Shown here in pieces: positions 53,501 to 62,000 of a DNA stretch of 64,000 nucleotides; positions within the stretch are counted from its first letter, which is position 1, and each line of letters begins with the position of its first letter. Below the pieces are notes generated by a model. That model saw nothing but the letters and a program-made list of their open reading frames with translations, was not told where the DNA came from and searched no databases. The DNA is from Eremomyces bilateralis CBS 781.70 (lineage: Eukaryota > Ascomycota > Dothideomycetes > Eremomycetales > Eremomycetaceae), in assembly GCF_010015585.1 (NCBI RefSeq), contig NW_022985084.1:62001-126000 (forward strand), given 5' to 3'. Position numbers and translations under genes: made by a program.

Positions 53501-54068
53501 GGTCGGCCGGACCGCCCATTTCCGCAAGAGAGGCATCGAGCTCCGGTAAATGATAGGCATCTTTCTTCTTGAAGGTACGATTTCGTGTCCGCTCTTGAGG
53601 CGTCATTAGAGTCTCTTCGGCATATACCAGATTCTCGGGGAGCGGCGCTTCCTCCTCGTTGTCCTCGTGCCGGCCAGCGGCAGACTCTTCCTTGCGCCTC
53701 CTCTCCTCCTCCTCGCCAAGACGCTGCATCTGCACGGCCAGCAGCTTGCCAGCAGTTCTGACCGCATCATCTCGACGACCTTCTCGTCGCCTTTTTCGCG
53801 CATTAATCGTTTGACGTTTGAGGGCCGGCGCGCCACCGTCGAAGACGAATATCGGCTTGATCCCAATGAAAAGCAATTTACAAATACGGCGGAAGAATCC
53901 GACAACGTGACTGTTTCGTAAGGCGTTGCCCTCTTTGTCACGCACGGCTTTCAGGAACTGATAGATCCAAATGGACGCGTCCACCGCCAGTCGCTTCCGG
54001 TTCAGCGTCTCGATCTTGATCGGTCTCGCGCAGGGCTGAACGACCGTCCAGAGGCCGGTAACACCCAT
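50505..54068 (-). CDS. rad2: DNA repair endonuclease Rad2 (XPG)
   Basis: A single exon of 1187 residues, the usual size for XPG (1186 in human). It cuts 3' to bulky lesions in nucleotide-excision repair and belongs to the FEN1 nuclease family. The N-nuclease starts M-G-V-T-G-L-W-T-V and has the metal-binding D30 (L-A-V-D-A-S) and D77 (F-V-F-D-G-G-A-P). The I-nuclease (about 880-1010) has P-M-E-A-E-A-Q-C-A, I-V-T-D-D-S-D-T-F-L-F-G-G and L-G-S-D-Y-T-E-G-L-P-G-V-G. The long acidic spacer contains a ubiquitin-interacting motif (E-E-Q-L-Q-R-A-I-A-M-S-L-G-Q). Near residue 1109, Q-S-N-I-T-N-F-F is a PCNA-binding PIP box, followed by a basic, nuclear-type tail (R-A-R-K-K-R-K-M). All catalytic acids are in place, so it should be active. 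Divergent from the IPMK gene. Confidence 0.97.
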   Translation of the reverse strand: MGVTGLWTVVQPCARPIKIETLNRKRLAVDASIWIYQFLKAVRDKEGNALRNSHVVGFFRRICKLLFIGIKPIFVFDGGAPALKRQTINARKRRREGRRDDAVRTAGKLLAVQMQRLGEEEERRRKEESAAGRHEDNEEEAPLPENLVYAEETLMTPQERTRNRTFKKKDAYHLPELDASLAEMGGPADLRIMSLEELEEYARQFNSGEDVNLYDFSKIDFDGSFFQSLPASDRYNILNAARLRSRLRMGYSKDQLDSMFPDRMAFSKFQIERVRERNELTQRLMNLNGMNDDAMWGVHGGGRVAGEKGREYVLVKNEGVEGGWALGVVTNRDEGNRDKPINVDELKKPKPDDEPSEEEGEEDEFEDVPVEGLNRLPKQLLRNNGASRTIVSDTQQHVVAPARRAESERRTGEKINPLFVADTSEKEEQWEDVEMDDVDQLFEEPHMTGYDSEEEQLQRAIAMSLGQEPGIDSDHIDDDDFAEVFQQSRVEEAKSFTGKSGTTIARMANERSRKGAAVSEPIPINVPKPRPEDSAEHSESEDDFDLQRAMRSSKAVQKDSNLPTMQTPPVKDTGASAGAAASHLKKPSSFDGPLPFERLDLGSSILGKKKKTAAAPDENAGGFEKEHEIQSTARPVPPWFERTHKDTLQQEKTFDKQDRDKAKQDGRFQFETPARIRRHDANDIIDIDDPSQEPPMSMILGQDASTQRPTTLPELPQKPDESLSTQQPFKPRSEQPPESPELEQYEWEESPPPEIVQPSSTQDDLSGVEAMRAKNAVDPTDEDLQAVEDDQNVIATQEHVPQVPLDDAMPIPPENEDYDEYFSDPEEAELFRQLETEADEHARFASTLNNKSKEQHAIDFDQELKQLRDQQKKDRRDADEVTQTMVQECQQLLTLFGLPFITAPMEAEAQCAELVSLGLVDGIVTDDSDTFLFGGTRVYKNMFNQAKYVECYLSQDLESEFALDREKLIAIAQLLGSDYTEGLPGVGPVSALEIISEFDCLENFKEWWLAVQNGSRPKSEDTKNPFRRKFRKNSTKLFLPVNFPDPRVEDAYLHPEVDSDPSTFVWGVPDLDRLRSFLMATVGWSPERTDEVLVPVIRDMNRRELEGTQSNITNFFGGSVGAGAFAPRRKLETKSKRMENALGRIATKAKRGKDNATEGLDQDPTGEDSPGQSRGQTRSRARKKRKM

Positions 54069-54369
54069 GGTGAGACGAGCATCCGTAAGACGGCAGACTG
54101 CGCGACAGTGAACATTCGCTGGTTATTCCGCGGCATCAGCGTGTTGGCAATGGATTGATATCAAACTGACGTGATTTCGAGTCGACGCTACCTAGCCACC
54201 AGCGAAACACGACTGCACGTGACTGATCGACAGGGTCCTGATTCTACTTTCAACCCTGCATCACGTGAAGGCAGAGCTTCCGTTTGAAACAACTGAACAA
54301 CAGACGAAGTACCGCCATGAACTCCCGGTCTGAGGCATTGAAACTTCGAAACGATTAAGTTCTTATACA
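54069..54369. promoter_or_regulatory. Bidirectional promoter RAD2/IPMK with two CACGTG boxes
   Basis: 301 bp between divergent starts. CACGTG occurs at 54216-54221 and 54262-54267, the second within tcacgtga. The spacing (46 bp) differs from the 42.27 kb pair, but the layout is the same. Confidence 0.5.
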
Positions 54370-55478
54370 ATGACTGCACAAATTGATCCCGCGTCACTAA
54401 AGGCATTTGGAGATGTTGCTGCCGGGCAGTGAGTTACCCCTTTCTGATCGAGCCCCTATTCATTCGCTCGGGGCGTCAATATAAACATGCAACTGACCTA
54501 TGGTGTAGCGACGGGGTACTCTCTGACGAGTCCGGTGGTCTAGTCATCAAGCCATGCACAGCCAAAGAGATTGCGTTCTATGAAGCCGCTCCGAAGCAAA
54601 GCCCCGATTTCGCGAAATACATCCCAACATACATGGGCACTTTACAGTTGAACAAGCCCGCCGAAGCCACCGACCCCACCACCAGTTCCTCTACTGCACC
54701 AGATCCTACCGCCACCACCGCAGCCGGGACTGCAGCTACTTTATCGCTCGACGAGGCCGGCCCCATGTTCGGCAAAGCCCTGACGACCGAGACGTCCATC
54801 GTCCTGGAGAACGTAGCGGCCCGATTCCGGAAACCGAACATCTTGGATCTGAAACTCGGGGCGCAGCTGTGGGACGATGCGGCGAAGCCGGAGAAGCGCG
54901 CGCGGTTGGACAAGGTGAGCGCGGAGACGACGAGCGGAAGCCTGGGGTTTCGGGTGGCGGGGATGAGGGTATATGGCGCCAGAGGAGACGCGCCAGAGCA
55001 TAAGGCGTCCGACTACATGAGCATGGATAGTGTCACGGGCTATCGCGTGTATAACAAGATGTATGGGCGGGTATTCAATGCTGACAACGTGAACGAGGCG
55101 TTCAAGGAATACGTGACCGCACCCGGCGTTACAGCAGCCCACGCAAAGAAGGTGTTCGGTATCTTGGAAGAGGACGTCAAAGGCATTGAAGCAGCATTGA
55201 TGGGCATGGAGTGCCGGATGTACTCAGCGAGCATCCTTTTTGTCTATGAAGGGGATGTCGAGGGCTACGAGAAGGCAGTGAAGGACTACGAAGCCAACCC
55301 GCCAGCGCAATCCGATGATGATGATGACGAAGAGGAGGATACTTTCCCAAGGCTTACGGCCGTAAAGCTCATTGACTTTGCGCACGCTTCCTTCGTTCCT
55401 AGACAGGGGCCAGATGAGAACGCGTTGCAAGGGGTGCGGAGCGTGGGTAAGATATTGCACGACTTGCAAGCGGCCTGA
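54370..55478 (+). CDS. ipk2: Inositol polyphosphate multikinase (Ipk2/Arg82)
   Basis: Predicted 342 residues from exons 54370-54428 and 54509-55478 (80-nt intron, phase 2). It phosphorylates IP3 to IP4 and IP5 in the nucleus, on the path to IP6 and pyrophosphates; yeast Arg82 also acts in arginine-gene control. The junction gives A-A-G-H-D-G-V-L-S-D-E-S-G, a conserved N-terminal motif. The catalytic P-x-x-x-D-x-K-x-G reads P-N-I-L-D-L-K-L-G (about residue 130). G-S-L-G-F-R-V-A-G-M-R-V-Y matches the S-L-x-F-R region. The C-terminal D-F-A-H and N-A-L-Q-G-V-R-S-V complete the fold. An acidic D/E run (about 55315-55340) precedes the D-F-A-H segment, as in yeast Arg82. Product inositol phosphates are ligands for SPX domains such as that of Gde1 in this window. 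Confidence 0.94.
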
Positions 55479-55570
55479 ATTGCCATATGAATTATGACGA
55501 TGGTTCCGATACCCATTTCACACAGCGGTTCAATATAAAGCGCTACAGTAATTACAAACTAGAAATGCAT

Positions 55571-57769
55571 TCAAATTTCCACTGTTTGCTGAATGGTCTT
55601 GTTCTTTCCCTTCCTGAACACTCGCGTGTCCTCTGGATTGAAACCTCCGTTGCCCCAGGTTGCCCACTCTGGCGTTGGAGGACCAATGTAGTCTTCCGGC
55701 CCGAACTCCTTACCACTTTCGAGGCATTCGAAGAATTTGTCGTAGTCGATCGTTGAATGCCATTTTCCATCGATATGAAATCGTGTACTGGCGAGAAGAA
55801 CGCAGCAGCTGTGCGCATGTTCCGCAGCTATCCCGTACTTCAGACCTCGGCGTTCCAAAGCCGCATTCAACTGAACGACGAATTCCGTGACCTCTTCGTA
55901 GAACGGCACGTTTTGCATTGTCAATCCAGCTGAAGCGGACGTCGAGGTTCCACAGTACGTGACGCCTTTGATTTCCACGAAGCATGGCAGCCCTTTCTCG
56001 ACCAGATCGGCGTATCCTTCCGCTTCGTCTTCGATGTTGAATCCCTTCACCAACGTCAGGCGAAAAACCGTCCGCTGTCGGAACCTCCTCTCTCGGAGGA
56101 TGTCCAGGCATCGCATTAGGCGTTCCCAGAAGTCCCGGTGAAGCGGACGGTCAACTTTTCGCAGACTCTCTTTATTCGATGCGTCGATGGATACGTAAAG
56201 CTGGGTGATGGGCTTGAGAGCGGCCAGTTCGTCGGGATGTTGCGCATTGCAAACGAGGAAGGATGAAATATGCTCTTTATGAAGCATTGCAGTGAACTCG
56301 TTAATGTGTGGATAGAATATCGGCTCGCCGACGAGACTGAGGGCACAGTGTCGTATTCGCATGGATTCCTCGAACCGTTCAGCACGCACTCCCGGTACGC
56401 CTTTCATCATTTTCATCTTCTTATAATGCCCTGCTTTCACCCCCTCGAAGATCAGTTCGGGCGGATCGATTTTCCATCGCCATGTGGTACCGACGGGATT
56501 GGTGCCATGTCGCCAGCAGAAGACGCATTTATTGCTGCATGAGAGCGCGGGCGTGGTCTCCATGCATAGATGCGACTTGATTCCGTAAAAGGAGTACTTG
56601 TAGCATGATCCTCTACCTCGGAGGGCGGATTTTGTCCAACGGCAGATTTTTACCCCTGAGTGCGATCCCACAATTGTGTAGCCCTGCTTCGTTAGGGCTG
56701 CATATGTTGGAGATGACTTCGGGACCATCTCTTTTCGTTCCACAATAGGCGGTCCCGGTTTGGACTTGCCATATGTAGTGAAGTCGATCGCCAACGGTGC
56801 ATCATCGCTTGCATCTTTCTGAATCATTCGATCCAGGTCCTCCATATCATCGATCCGTTCGGCGCGTCTTCTTTTTGAAGGGTTTTTCTTTGGATCCATA
56901 ATTTCATCATCCTCGTCACCACTTTCCAGAGCTTCTCCACTGCCAGACACACCTTCTCCAAGTCCTCCCGCAAGGAAGATGTCCCGTACAGCCCGTTCGA
57001 TTCCTTGTACCCATTCCTGCAGCCTTTCCGTAGCATCGCTCTTCGCATCGCCTAAACCCATCGGGTACGCGCGCTTCTGGCCAGTGAGCCTGGCAAGCCA
57101 TTTATCCACTTCAATGGCCTGACAACAGAATCCTTCCGATTCTGTTGGCCACCCTTCTCTATCGCCGATGCCAAACACGCTGTACCCAAGCAGGCCGGAC
57201 AAAGAAGCGGTATCAATTCGGAAGTCGTGGTGAGTTTCCTTTAGCTGCTCAATGAACGTATCCATGACGGTGTCGATATTGTAGCTGGGGATAAGCATCA
57301 GGTAGAATGACTTCGTCGTCGACTCTGTATGACGGGGCGGAGAAACGAAGAAGTCGTCGTACTCAATCTCAGAGAGGTCATATAGAACCACTGATACATC
57401 GCAATCGGGACCGCCCGCCGAGGACGGCTTTCCACTCCATTCATCTAGTTCCTGCTGGACCCTTTTCGCAGTTTTCTCCGTGGTAGTCGTCAAGGAGAAG
57501 TAGAAGACATGCAATTGTATTGCACGGATGCCCGTTATGCTCGCATCTCTTGCTGGCTTGCTCTGTCTCACACCAGTCACTCTTTTTGGGAGCCGGTTTT
57601 CCAAGACACGCCGTGATGTTTCTCCAGAGCTGATCTTCTCATTGTGCAACTGAGTGGTCTCCTTCGGCCGAGTCTCCTTTATCGTCTCCCGTTTCCAGGA
57701 TATTAGGCGCACAGCAAGGCCAACTATCACGATTGCAGCGAGAAGGTTTAATCGATTCTCATGCCACAA
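55571..57769 (-). CDS. tyw1: tRNA 4-demethylwyosine synthase Tyw1
   Basis: A frame of 732 residues, equal in length to human TYW1. It builds the tricyclic ring of wybutosine on m1G37 of tRNA-Phe, using pyruvate carbons and radical SAM chemistry. An N-terminal membrane helix (L-A-A-I-V-I-V-G-L-A-V-R-L-I), also found in the yeast protein, suggests attachment to the ER. A flavodoxin-like domain follows (about 85-270; V-F-Y-F-S-L-T-T-T-T-E). The radical-SAM domain has the iron-sulfur motif C-S-N-K-C-V-F-C (about residue 410), then L-S-L-V-G-E-P and V-S-I-D-A-S-N-K-E. The acidic/basic linker between domains is normal. An acceptor-like TTTACAG lies just upstream (57784-57790), so a short extra first exon is possible; I could not place one in frame. 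The stop lies 92 bp from the facing IPMK stop. Confidence 0.95.
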   Translation of the reverse strand: MWHENRLNLLAAIVIVGLAVRLISWKRETIKETRPKETTQLHNEKISSGETSRRVLENRLPKRVTGVRQSKPARDASITGIRAIQLHVFYFSLTTTTEKTAKRVQQELDEWSGKPSSAGGPDCDVSVVLYDLSEIEYDDFFVSPPRHTESTTKSFYLMLIPSYNIDTVMDTFIEQLKETHHDFRIDTASLSGLLGYSVFGIGDREGWPTESEGFCCQAIEVDKWLARLTGQKRAYPMGLGDAKSDATERLQEWVQGIERAVRDIFLAGGLGEGVSGSGEALESGDEDDEIMDPKKNPSKRRRAERIDDMEDLDRMIQKDASDDAPLAIDFTTYGKSKPGPPIVERKEMVPKSSPTYAALTKQGYTIVGSHSGVKICRWTKSALRGRGSCYKYSFYGIKSHLCMETTPALSCSNKCVFCWRHGTNPVGTTWRWKIDPPELIFEGVKAGHYKKMKMMKGVPGVRAERFEESMRIRHCALSLVGEPIFYPHINEFTAMLHKEHISSFLVCNAQHPDELAALKPITQLYVSIDASNKESLRKVDRPLHRDFWERLMRCLDILRERRFRQRTVFRLTLVKGFNIEDEAEGYADLVEKGLPCFVEIKGVTYCGTSTSASAGLTMQNVPFYEEVTEFVVQLNAALERRGLKYGIAAEHAHSCCVLLASTRFHIDGKWHSTIDYDKFFECLESGKEFGPEDYIGPPTPEWATWGNGGFNPEDTRVFRKGKNKTIQQTVEI

Positions 57770-58327
57770 CTCCAGCAGTTCTGTAAACTATCAGTCTCGG
57801 CATGTCACTGTCTGGGGAATATCATCATCCTACCAAATGGCCAGGCGGGAAATTCGGGCGCAATATCCATACTGGCGTGTTCTTTGTGGTAACCATTAAT
57901 TCTTCACTGGGGATAGATAGGCATAGCAAAATCCATGTCCTATTGAGTTTACTAATGTCTACAGTTGAACCTGAACTGAACTGAAATCTTGAACTGTGGG
58001 GCGAATAATTTGGGGTTCGTGGTTCTGGCGTATCTGGTTCGTTCAATTCAGTCCTCCAGTTCATTCACAAGGCACCAAGGCAGCCACAATTTTTGTAATC
58101 CATTCCAATCAATTCTGTTCAGAAAGAGAGTGGGGAAGGCACGCGGAAAGGCACGCGTTCAGTGAACAAAGACACGCGACGCGACATCATCCCGATTCCA
58201 ACCATACCAGTCTTGAACCTTCCATTACGACATCGGTAGCAACGGATCCCATCTTCCATACCATTTTTGAACGGACTATTGTTATTGACGTAGATTTCGA
58301 GAGCGACATCTATTCAATTCCTTCACA
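57770..58327. promoter_or_regulatory. Divergent promoter region TYW1/Cys-rich gene
   Basis: 558 bp between head-to-head starts. No TATA box or named element recognised. It may contain a non-coding 5' exon of TYW1. Confidence 0.4.
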
Positions 58328-59000
58328 ATGGCCTCACTGAAGCGTAAAGCGTCGGATGACGACTCCCCATTCGCACTGTCTCCATTCTTCGACGCCTTGA
58401 ATCAGACCGTTCCTGTCTGGCCGCACACCCGATCATATTCGCAACAATTCTTCAACGCATCCTTCGAGCCGCGGCTGAAAGACATATCATCATGGAGTCC
58501 CAGCTCCAGCAGCTCGGTGTCAGTTGACTCGACCGACAGCGGCAGGACTAGAAAGCGGTTTCGAGACGACAGACCGGACGAAGCAACGGTTCACGGTATG
58601 AGTTTCGCTAATGGAATTCTTCTTGTGTGACAGGGCACTGATCTTTGGTCTATTAGAGAATACAATCAACAAGCTATTTGACGCTCAACGCCAACCAGAA
58701 CCACCCGTACCCTTCTTTACCCGCCTCCACAATGCCACTCGACAGGAACTACCTTCGGATCCCATTCAAAGAACGAACCTGCACTCATTCTGGTCTCTCC
58801 CGGGCACTCCACACAATATGCCCACCAGGCCACCTCACCGAACCAGTGTGATGAATGAGGGCGTCAAATGCGATGACTGCGATTGCTTCGTTCCGAGCTC
58901 AGAGGCAGAAGACTCCCAGTGTTCGTCGTGTGGACGGACGGTGTGTTCCCGGTGTGCAGTGGTTAGGGACATGCGGTCTTGCCTCGAGTGTGCTCGTTGA
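58328..59000 (+). CDS. Small conserved fungal protein with C-terminal zinc-ribbon-like cysteines
   Basis: Predicted 203 residues from exons 58328-58595 and 58657-59000 (61-nt intron, phase 1). The N-terminal half is Ser-rich and carries a basic motif, R-T-R-K-R-F-R-D-D-R-P-D-E, that continues across the splice into V-H-E-N-T-I-N-K-L-F-D-A-Q-R. I recall this E-N-T-x-x-x-L-F-x-A-Q-R block from other filamentous fungi. The last 45 residues contain C-D-D-C-D-C, C-S-S-C-G-R-T-V-C-S-R-C and C-L-E-C: four CXXC-type pairs that should bind one or two zinc ions. No named orthologue comes to mind. The basic patch and zinc cluster suggest a nuclear protein, which is inference. Confidence 0.78.
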
Positions 59001-62000
59001 TACGCGTTAGTGGCTGTCTCCATCCAGATTATTTCGGCGCGTCTGTACCTGCCCGTCGAACTGAGTTGGCCTCTTGTATCCCGGGTGATGCAAGAGGCCG
59101 TGTTAGGATTACCGCCGTCCTTTACACGTTTTGATTTCTTCAGGGACAGCTTAGCATGGCGTTTGGGTTAATGCGTTGAATTGGGATTCATGGTTGATGA
59201 TTATATGTTTAAAGTCTCCTGTTTTAATTCAAGCGATGTCGGGTATTCGGCCTCTGATGAACGAGAACACAATACAACGCTGCATTTGACAACCAGAGGG
59301 ATGAACTTTTTCCAGCAATTGGGCTGGTCTCATTGTCGGACGGACGCTTAAATCATCAATGCAGAGCTGCTTGCCACAACTCGAAGAAACGATGTGAACT
59401 GAGCTAACTAAAGTGTGCATGACGCATCAGGGCAACGCGTTTAGAGGATGCTCTGGAAGCGCTGCTAGACATAAAACGAGGGCTGACCTGTTTAAGATAC
59501 TGTCCCGAGCCCAAGTCATTCTTGTTAATGCATAGGGAGCATTATGACCCCACTTTTGCTGCGCTACTCTGCGCCCCAAGGGTTTCCAGAGGCACCTATA
59601 CTTGGCAGCGTTGTTGCAGCTCAAACACGTCGATGCGGCAGGTGTGATCCATGATGCCATTAACATAAAGTGGTGTGCCACGGAACTGAAACGCAGATTG
59701 GGGTACAGGATGGTATGGATATCAAAGAACTAAATGATCTCCACAGCCAGCGATAACCATGCCTTTCGCGGCAAAGTAACGAGCATGAAACGGAAGGTTA
59801 AATATCTACTCGACACAGCACTGCCTGCATGTCGATGTAAGGGTTCAGATCCATTGGATGCGGGTACGGAAATTGTCCCAGCGGTAAGGTATCGGACACA
59901 TAAAGGTGTCGGCCAGGCCTGGAGTGGATATTGGCCTTCGTGTTCAAGATTGGGCAGGATATTATTATGCCCCAAGGCGCGGGTTTGTGGAACACTGGGA
60001 AGATGGCGCCATTGATGATACTTATCCATCAAGCGTGGGATTTGTTAAGGGATTTGCTAAGGAATTTGGCAGCCGTGAGCAGGCTGTTAATGAAATAAGA
60101 ACAGGAATGGATTTAAATGGATATTGTTAGATTGCAATATCAGGACTTCAGGAGTTGGCTGCACAATACGGGATCAGCAATCCTCCTTGGGGGTCTCTGC
60201 ATGGCTCACTGGGCTTAGCAATACTTTAGTGCAGCATAGAGCTAGACCCAGGTGAGCAATCAGCAATCAGATTGAGCGCTGATGTGACGCGTTCTTAACG
60301 CTGGTCAGCTTGATTTCGCTTGCCCTGGGCGGAGGGCTCGGAGGTGCCGTTCTCCTTGGACGATCTTCAATTAGGAGGGAGGTGCCTTCGCCTTTTTCAC
60401 ATGTGGAGTTGTGGACGCATGATTGTTTCAACTTCCAAGGCGGGACATCTTCGCCACTGGCCTGGGGAATGTCACGAAAGCAAGCAAAGATCGGGAAATT
60501 GTCCTCGAGATCAAGATGTGTTGCCGCCTTGCCGGACACTGGTCATTTCTAATTTCCTAAATATCATGCCTGGAGTGCGTGATTCTGACAGCTGAACCAG
60601 TACGTACCTTACCTTAACGTAGTGTTGCCAAATGGTACAAGCCAGCGGGTGGTAAACGAAATAACTCGGGCCGTTGAAGCGTTTATCATGAGTCTATGAC
60701 GCTCTTTGCGGAGGCTATTTCTGAAGTCAAATCCAAGATCAAGTACTGGTGCTACCGCTGCTGCGATGATCCTCACCTGTTAACCAGTACGTAGAGCCAA
60801 CCTTCATTTACTGTACTTACCAGAACTCAGAAGTAATACCCGTACCTTACGTCAAGTATTCTTTCATTGAGCCGAGTCAAATTAATCTCCCTATCCAGCT
60901 AGATGCGACAACTCGCTTGTCCAAATCCGAACTTTTAAATCTTCAATGCCCCTTTCCATGCCCCACAGATAGGATCTGTTCCAGCCACAGGGCTTGGGGA
61001 CCGGGGTCGATTGGGACTTTGGAACTTCGAAGAGCGGCAAGTTGACGCGAACGGGATGCGAGTCCCCGCTTGGTGTGGCGCGATCTAGCCCATTGAGCAA
61101 ACTTGAGATCCCGAATGGAGGATGGTGATCGAAGATCGAGGAAGATCGGATGGTTGACGTCGCCAGCATTCCACAACACGGCTCGGGCGAGGCTCTAAAG
61201 CCTAAACTTATCTCCATTCTCCAGTCTTGAGTGATATAGCTGGAATAATTGGGGAGTGCTCCATGATGGAGCCAGCTGTGCAAATGACGTATGATGTCGT
61301 TTCGGTGCTATCACACTTGAAGGTGTGGGAATATTACGGAATACAAAGAATGAGATGGTACAAACTCCTATTTGGGTTTGAAATTTCAATGTCTTGGTAG
61401 TACTTTGCTTCCGTGAGAGGTGTGGCTGCAGTTACCTAGGCCCTTTTGGGAGCTTGAAGGGTTGTTGAGAATTTGAGATCTTTGGGATGGTGAATGATAT
61501 CTCAGGGTTCAATTTGTTCTAAATCTGCTTCGTATAGAGAGAGGAAAAGATTCTCGCATGATTTTTGTCTTGGAATCTTCCGCTGGACTTGGTCAGCACC
61601 TGCGGGGAATCGAGGAGGGGGCGGGATATTCACAATAGTGATTATTGTGCTTGAGGGCAGATCAGATTAATGTTACGTTTTCCTATAGTTACCATATGTG
61701 ACTAACAGGCCAAGCAGGCGTATGGAACAGATCTAGAATCCAGATGGAGAAACATTGACGGTCACTATGACATATGTTCACCACATCTCGCATGAATTTA
61801 GTCGCTGTTCTAAGCTGCCTCGGTAGTAGTGATACACTCTTATGAATCGAATCCTTCCGTGGGGATGGGAGCAGTTACCACCGAAGGGGAGCTCGAGTAG
61901 GAGAGTCCAAAGGCCCAAGGCCAGTAAGGACCCTGCCGGAGTCAGGAGTGAGTAGAGCCACCAAATCTCGCGTGCTTAACCCAGCCAATTATATCCACAG

